DNA from: Spirosoma sp.
Lineage (GTDB): Bacteria > Bacteroidota > Bacteroidia > Cytophagales > Spirosomataceae
DNA length: 64,000 nt
NCBI RefSeq assembly: GCF_026391055.1
Contig: NZ_JAPLET010000009.1
Span: 281,151 to 345,150 of the forward strand
Reading direction: 5' to 3'
Part shown: in pieces, positions 60,458-64,000 of the stretch
How the letters are laid out: each line of letters starts with the position of its first letter
How positions within the stretch are numbered: position 1 is the stretch's first letter
Translations under genes and position numbers: made by a program
The notes under the pieces: model-generated
What the model saw: only the letters and a program-made list of their open reading frames with translations
The model's database searches: none
Told to the model about the DNA's origin: nothing

Positions 60458-61746
60458 GATTCTTTGAAATCAGCATAATTCGCAGAAATTCGAAAGCTAT
60501 TTTTTTCTCGCTGGGCCAATTCTGCCAGCCTGTCTGGAACTTCAACAGAAACATTAAGAACATCTTCTACCAGCGGCTTAAACTTTGAAGGATGAGCTGT
60601 TGCAAGAGCAACACCGGTAACATCTTGTTTGGTATCAGTCAGGTATTTTTCTAAACCCATAATACCAATAGCGGTATGAGGGCAGGATATATAATCGTAT
60701 GCCTCATAAATACGCTTCATCCCATCTCGGGTTTCGTCATCGTCAAAAAAGTAGCCGGAAACATTTGCTTTAAATTGATCATAGCGATCATCGTATAAAT
60801 GAGAAAGCCTTATGAAATTGCTAGGGCTTCCTACATCCATGGCATTTGAAATGGTGGCTATAGAGGCCTTCGGAACATAGTCTCCTGTTTTAAGGTAGTT
60901 TGGCACCACATGATTAAGGTTGGTGGCAGCTACAAAATGAGATACTGGTAATCCCATTTTTTGTACAAGCGCGCCAGCACTCAGATTTCCGAAGTTACCA
61001 CTGGGGGTGGAGAATACAACAGGTTTACCGGAAGATCTGACCTGACCAAAGGCACTCACGTAATAAAAGCCTTGAGGAATAAGACGGAAAATGTTAATTG
61101 AATTGGCAGAAGACAGAGCAAGATGAGCATTCAGTTCAGAATCAACAAAAGCCTGTTTTACAATAGCCTGACAATCGTCGAAAGAACCATCTACTTCAAA
61201 CGCCTGGATATTCCCACCAAGCGTTGTCAGTTGTTTCTCCTGTAAGTCACTAACTCGACCACTAGGATAAAGAATAGAGACCCTAACACCCGGAACGTTA
61301 TGAAAACCCATGGCAACAGCCCCACCAGTATCGCCCGATGTAGCTACCAGAATATTTATCTCTTTATCCGTTTGCTTCGAAAAATAGGACATTAACCCCG
61401 CCATATAACGAGCGCCAACGTCCTTAAATGCAAGCGAAGGCCCATGAAACAACTCCAGAACTCCAACCTTGCCTGCCTCTAATTCTATAACTGGTGTAGA
61501 GAACGGAAATGCATAATGCGTCAAATCTTCCAAATCTGACTTGTTTATTTCATCCCCAAACAACGCCTGACTAATAGCGAAGCCTATGTCGGCCAACGAT
61601 TGATTCGCAATAGCTGAAAAAAAGTCAGCGCCGAGATAAGGCAGCGGAGTAGGCATATAAAGCCCTTTATCAGCAGGCATACTTTGGAACAAAGCCTGCT
61701 TGGTAGAAACTGTAACTGACGGACTATTAGTGCTGTAAAAACGCAT
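60439..61746 (-). CDS. thrC: Threonine synthase
   Basis: A 435-residue PLP enzyme that converts O-phosphohomoserine to threonine. The ATG at 61746 gives MRFYSTNSP; an earlier ATG adds eight hydrophobic residues and is less likely. The PLP lysine is in FHGPSLAFKDVGARYMAGL and the phosphate-binding loop is VATSGDTGGAVAMGF. The later TPSGNFGNLSAGALVQKMG block and length match bacterial ThrC type. The 3' end is embedded in the long hairpin at 60358-60457. Confidence 0.95.
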   Translation of the reverse strand: MRFYSTNSPSVTVSTKQALFQSMPADKGLYMPTPLPYLGADFFSAIANQSLADIGFAISQALFGDEINKSDLEDLTHYAFPFSTPVIELEAGKVGVLELFHGPSLAFKDVGARYMAGLMSYFSKQTDKEINILVATSGDTGGAVAMGFHNVPGVRVSILYPSGRVSDLQEKQLTTLGGNIQAFEVDGSFDDCQAIVKQAFVDSELNAHLALSSANSINIFRLIPQGFYYVSAFGQVRSSGKPVVFSTPSGNFGNLSAGALVQKMGLPVSHFVAATNLNHVVPNYLKTGDYVPKASIATISNAMDVGSPSNFIRLSHLYDDRYDQFKANVSGYFFDDDETRDGMKRIYEAYDYISCPHTAIGIMGLEKYLTDTKQDVTGVALATAHPSKFKPLVEDVLNVSVEVPDRLAELAQREKNSFRISANYADFKESFLLTV

Positions 61747-61813
61747 AAACCACGGAAAATAAAGATACAAAGTACGTCAAATCAGGGCAATGAATCGAAA
61801 AACAGGCATAAAA

Positions 61814-61843
61814 TGTGGAAAACTAATGTGGATTAGTGGATAA
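61814..61843. promoter_or_regulatory. DnaA-box triplet upstream of pruA
   Basis: Three near-consensus boxes crowd 30 bases: TGTGGAAAA (61814-61822), TGTGGATTA (61827-61835) and AGTGGATAA (61835-61843), each one mismatch from TGTGGATAA. They overlap the -33 region of the pruA promoter, so DnaA may regulate pruA or the site may be an origin accessory. Confidence 0.5.
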
Positions 61844-61856
61844 ATAAGGCAATCCG

Positions 61857-61864
61857 TAAATTTG
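61857..61864 (+). promoter_or_regulatory. -7 element of the pruA promoter
   Basis: TAAATTTG fits TAnnTTTG, 21 bases after TTA at 61833-61835 (a one-mismatch -33) and 21 bases before the pruA ATG. The upstream half overlaps the DnaA boxes. Confidence 0.6.
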
Positions 61865-61885
61865 TAAAAACTCAAACACTTCATT

Positions 61886-63517
61886 ATGTCATTTGGAACG
61901 TTCAATGTGCCAGTACCGGTAAATGAACCGGTAAAAGAATACCGTCCAGGCTCTCCGGAACGGGAAGCACTTAAAAAAGCAATAGCAGAATTCCGCTATC
62001 AGGAAACCGATATTCCAATGTATATAGGTGGAGAAGAAGTAAGAACGGATCGGAAACTTCGGGTTGCCCCCCCACATGACCATCAGCATACCCTCGGCTA
62101 TTTCTATGAAGGAGAAGCAGAACACGTTCAAAAAGCGATTGATGCAGCATTAATAGCTAAAGAAGCATGGGCTAACATGGCATGGGAAAATAGAGCGGCT
62201 ATCTTTCTGAAAGCTGCTGAATTAATAGCAGGTCCCTATCGTGCCAAAATAAACGCGGCAACAATGTTAGGGCAATCGAAAAACGCTTTTCAGGCAGAAA
62301 TCGATTCTGCATGTGAGTTAATTGACTTCCTCCGGTTTAACGTCCATTACGCAACGGATATATATAAACAACAACCAGGTTCATCGCCGGGCGTATGGAA
62401 TCGGTTAGAATATCGTCCACTCGAAGGATTTGTCTTTGCTTTAACACCCTTCAATTTCACGGCTATTGCCGGAAACCTGCCAACCTCGGCGGCTCTAATG
62501 GGCAATACGGTTGTTTGGAAACCAGCTTATACGCAGGTATTGTCAGCTAAGGTAATTATGGAAGTGCTAATCGAAGCAGGCTTACCGGCTGGTGTAATTA
62601 ACCTTATTTACGTTGATGGTCCAGTTGCAGGGGAAGTAATCTTTAGTCACCCGGATTTTGCAGGAATTCACTTCACAGGAAGTACAGGAGTGTTTCAGCA
62701 GATTTGGAATACGATCGGCACTAACATCCATAAGTACAAAACTTATCCACGCATTGTAGGTGAAACAGGGGGGAAGGACTTTGTGATGGTTCACGAATCG
62801 GCAGATATCGACGAGGTAGCAACCGGTTTAGTACGGGGAGCCTTCGAATACCAAGGGCAAAAATGTTCTGCGGCTTCGAGAGCATACATACCATCTACGC
62901 TTTGGCCAGCGGTTGAAGCGAAGATGACGAAGTTCTTGAGCGAGATCAAAATGGGCGAAACGGAAGATTTTTCCAATTTCGTTAATGCCGTTATAGACGA
63001 GAGAGCTTTCAATAAGATTACAGCTTATATAAAGGAAGCCAAACAAACGGATAAAGTGAGAGTCGTGGCGGGGGGTAATTACGACGGAAGTAAAGGCTAC
63101 TTTATAGAACCGACCGTATTACAAGTAGAGGACCCAGCCTACCGAACAATGTGTGAAGAAATCTTCGGCCCGGTATTGTCGATTTATGTGTATGAGCCGT
63201 CAGAATTTGACAACGTACTAAAAATTGTCAACACAACTTCGCCTTATGCATTGACGGGATCCATCTTTTCAAAGGATAGATACATCGTTGAGAAGGCGGC
63301 TAAAGTGCTTCAAAACGCTGCTGGTAACTTTTATATCAACGATAAACCGACTGGAGCTGTGGTAGGGCAACAACCATTTGGTGGCGCACGAGCATCAGGT
63401 ACAAATGACAAAGCCGGGTCAGCGTTAAACCTATATCGCTGGGTGTCAGCGCGTACCATCAAGGAGACCTTTTCTCCACCGAAGTCTTTCGAGTATCCTT
63501 TTTTACAGCCTGAATAA
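61886..63517 (+). CDS. pruA: L-glutamate gamma-semialdehyde dehydrogenase (1-pyrroline-5-carboxylate dehydrogenase)
   Basis: A 543-residue NAD-dependent aldehyde dehydrogenase that converts glutamate semialdehyde from proline degradation into glutamate. The catalytic Cys is in YQGQKCSAASRAYIP, the catalytic Glu in IVGETGGKDFVMV, and the cofactor-loop segment FTGSTGVFQQIW is conserved. The ending KPTGAVVGQQPFGGARASGT is typical of the P5CDH group. Length equals the single-function enzyme; the proline dehydrogenase partner is not in this window. DnaA boxes overlap its promoter. Confidence 0.95.
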   Translation: MSFGTFNVPVPVNEPVKEYRPGSPEREALKKAIAEFRYQETDIPMYIGGEEVRTDRKLRVAPPHDHQHTLGYFYEGEAEHVQKAIDAALIAKEAWANMAWENRAAIFLKAAELIAGPYRAKINAATMLGQSKNAFQAEIDSACELIDFLRFNVHYATDIYKQQPGSSPGVWNRLEYRPLEGFVFALTPFNFTAIAGNLPTSAALMGNTVVWKPAYTQVLSAKVIMEVLIEAGLPAGVINLIYVDGPVAGEVIFSHPDFAGIHFTGSTGVFQQIWNTIGTNIHKYKTYPRIVGETGGKDFVMVHESADIDEVATGLVRGAFEYQGQKCSAASRAYIPSTLWPAVEAKMTKFLSEIKMGETEDFSNFVNAVIDERAFNKITAYIKEAKQTDKVRVVAGGNYDGSKGYFIEPTVLQVEDPAYRTMCEEIFGPVLSIYVYEPSEFDNVLKIVNTTSPYALTGSIFSKDRYIVEKAAKVLQNAAGNFYINDKPTGAVVGQQPFGGARASGTNDKAGSALNLYRWVSARTIKETFSPPKSFEYPFLQPE

Positions 63518-63544
63518 TTTTTTAGAAAAAGTTTTAAACAATGC

Positions 63545-63575
63545 TTGCGTAAAGGATTTTAAACACCTAATTTTG
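63545..63575 (+). promoter_or_regulatory. rRNA operon promoter P1
   Basis: TTG (63545-63547), 20 bases, then TAATTTTG (63568-63575), a perfect TAnnTTTG. It is followed by CACTCCCAAA, which recurs after P2. Confidence 0.8.
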
Positions 63576-63650
63576 CACTCCCAAACGACGAAAGAGCAAG
63601 CGTGTTAATAATTTAAATGCTTTTCTTTCAGGTAGTTACAAATGGGAATT

Positions 63651-63684
63651 GAAAAAGTTGACAAAAAATATTTTCAACTTTTTC
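63651..63684 (+). promoter_or_regulatory. Inverted repeat abutting rRNA promoter P2
   Basis: GAAAAAGTTGA (63651-63661) and TCAACTTTTTC (63674-63684) are perfect 11-base arms with a 12-base loop. The right arm ends immediately before the -33 TTG of P2. It could be an A/T-rich upstream element, a regulator site or a terminator for transcripts from P1. Confidence 0.65.
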
Positions 63685-63715
63685 TTGACAAGAAAGAATG
63701 AGTGTTGTACCTTTG
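63685..63715 (+). promoter_or_regulatory. rRNA operon promoter P2
   Basis: TTG (63685-63687), 20 bases, then TACCTTTG (63708-63715). The 14 bases TTTGCACTCCCAAA spanning the -7 end and start region occur in the same form at P1 (63572-63585), 140 bases upstream. Spacing and sequence are ideal for the Bacteroidota housekeeping sigma factor. Confidence 0.85.
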
Positions 63716-63732
63716 CACTCCCAAATATAAGG

Positions 63733-63754
63733 AAGACCAACAACGGTTGGTCTT
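63733..63754 (+). other. rRNA leader hairpin 1
   Basis: AAGACCAAC (63733-63741) pairs with GTTGGTCTT (63746-63754) over a 4-base loop. It lies just downstream of the P2 start and may guide folding or processing of the rRNA leader. Confidence 0.7.
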
Positions 63755-63834
63755 ACAATCAAACTGAAAGGTTTGAGACAGTTCTTTGACATGTTGACAT
63801 CAATAGGTTAGCACTATTTAAGGCTATAAACATC

Positions 63835-63854
63835 GTGACTACTTCGGTGGTCAC
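63835..63854 (+). other. rRNA leader UUCG-tetraloop hairpin
   Basis: GTGACTAC-TTCG-GTGGTCAC is an 8-bp stem closed by a stable UUCG tetraloop, 10 bases before the 16S rRNA start. It probably belongs to the processing stem region of the rRNA leader. Confidence 0.75.
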
Positions 63855-63864
63855 AAACATATTT

Positions 63865-64000
<136 letters not shown>

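Overview
The window looks like a chromosomal segment of a Bacteroidota bacterium, probably a Spirosoma-like member of the Cytophagales. The lineage call is inference. It rests on promoters of the TTG / TAnnTTTG type, the absence of Shine-Dalgarno sequences before most starts, a gliding-motility lipoprotein GldJ, DUF4175 and DUF6934 proteins, a cytochrome-c/sugar-dehydrogenase and PVC-type haem protein set, and the first 136 bases of a 16S rRNA at the right edge. I see no insertion sequence, prophage, CRISPR array or tRNA.

Layout. 0-4.1 kb: the end of a tryptophan operon (trpF partial, trpB, trpA) running into hisIE, with an AT-rich two-gene DUF6934 cassette between trpF and trpB. 4.2-24.8 kb: envelope and periplasmic genes. 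These are a holin-like membrane protein, RidA, a 2142-residue alpha-2-macroglobulin with a SusC-like segment inserted near its bait region, two cytochrome-c dehydrogenase proteins, a cyclophilin, a sugar isomerase, an ECF sigma factor with a membrane-anchored beta-barrel partner, a serpin and an LVIVD lipoprotein. 24.9-41.7 kb: mostly minus strand, with typA, small Gly/Tyr/Pro-rich secreted proteins, a dienelactone hydrolase, a metallophosphoesterase, a TetR-TolC-adaptor-RND efflux operon and recF. 41.9-58.0 kb: mostly plus strand and more AT-rich, with pdhA, a quinone/catechol-type cluster (VOC dioxygenase, carboxylesterase, muconolactone-isomerase-like), an orphan barstar, mfd, gldJ, comF, a DUF4175 coiled-coil protein, mnmG and a methyltransferase. 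58.1-64 kb: a dense cluster of DnaA boxes that I read as the candidate chromosomal origin, a TPR protein, thrC, pruA, and tandem promoters feeding an rRNA operon.

How it fits together. Two parS-like palindromes (45.3 and 55.2 kb), mnmG and the DnaA-box cluster after it point to the replication-origin domain. Several convergent gene pairs are separated by unusually long, perfect or nearly perfect hairpins (33-48 bp arms). Some of these extend into the 3' coding ends of their neighbours. They look like bidirectional terminators that are being actively kept perfect, and with the origin region they are the most striking non-coding feature. No complete, clearly new multi-gene defence or metabolic system is visible. 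The best candidates for something undescribed are the DUF6934 cassette, the A2M/SusC-like fusion, the ECF/beta-barrel pair and the long-hairpin junctions.
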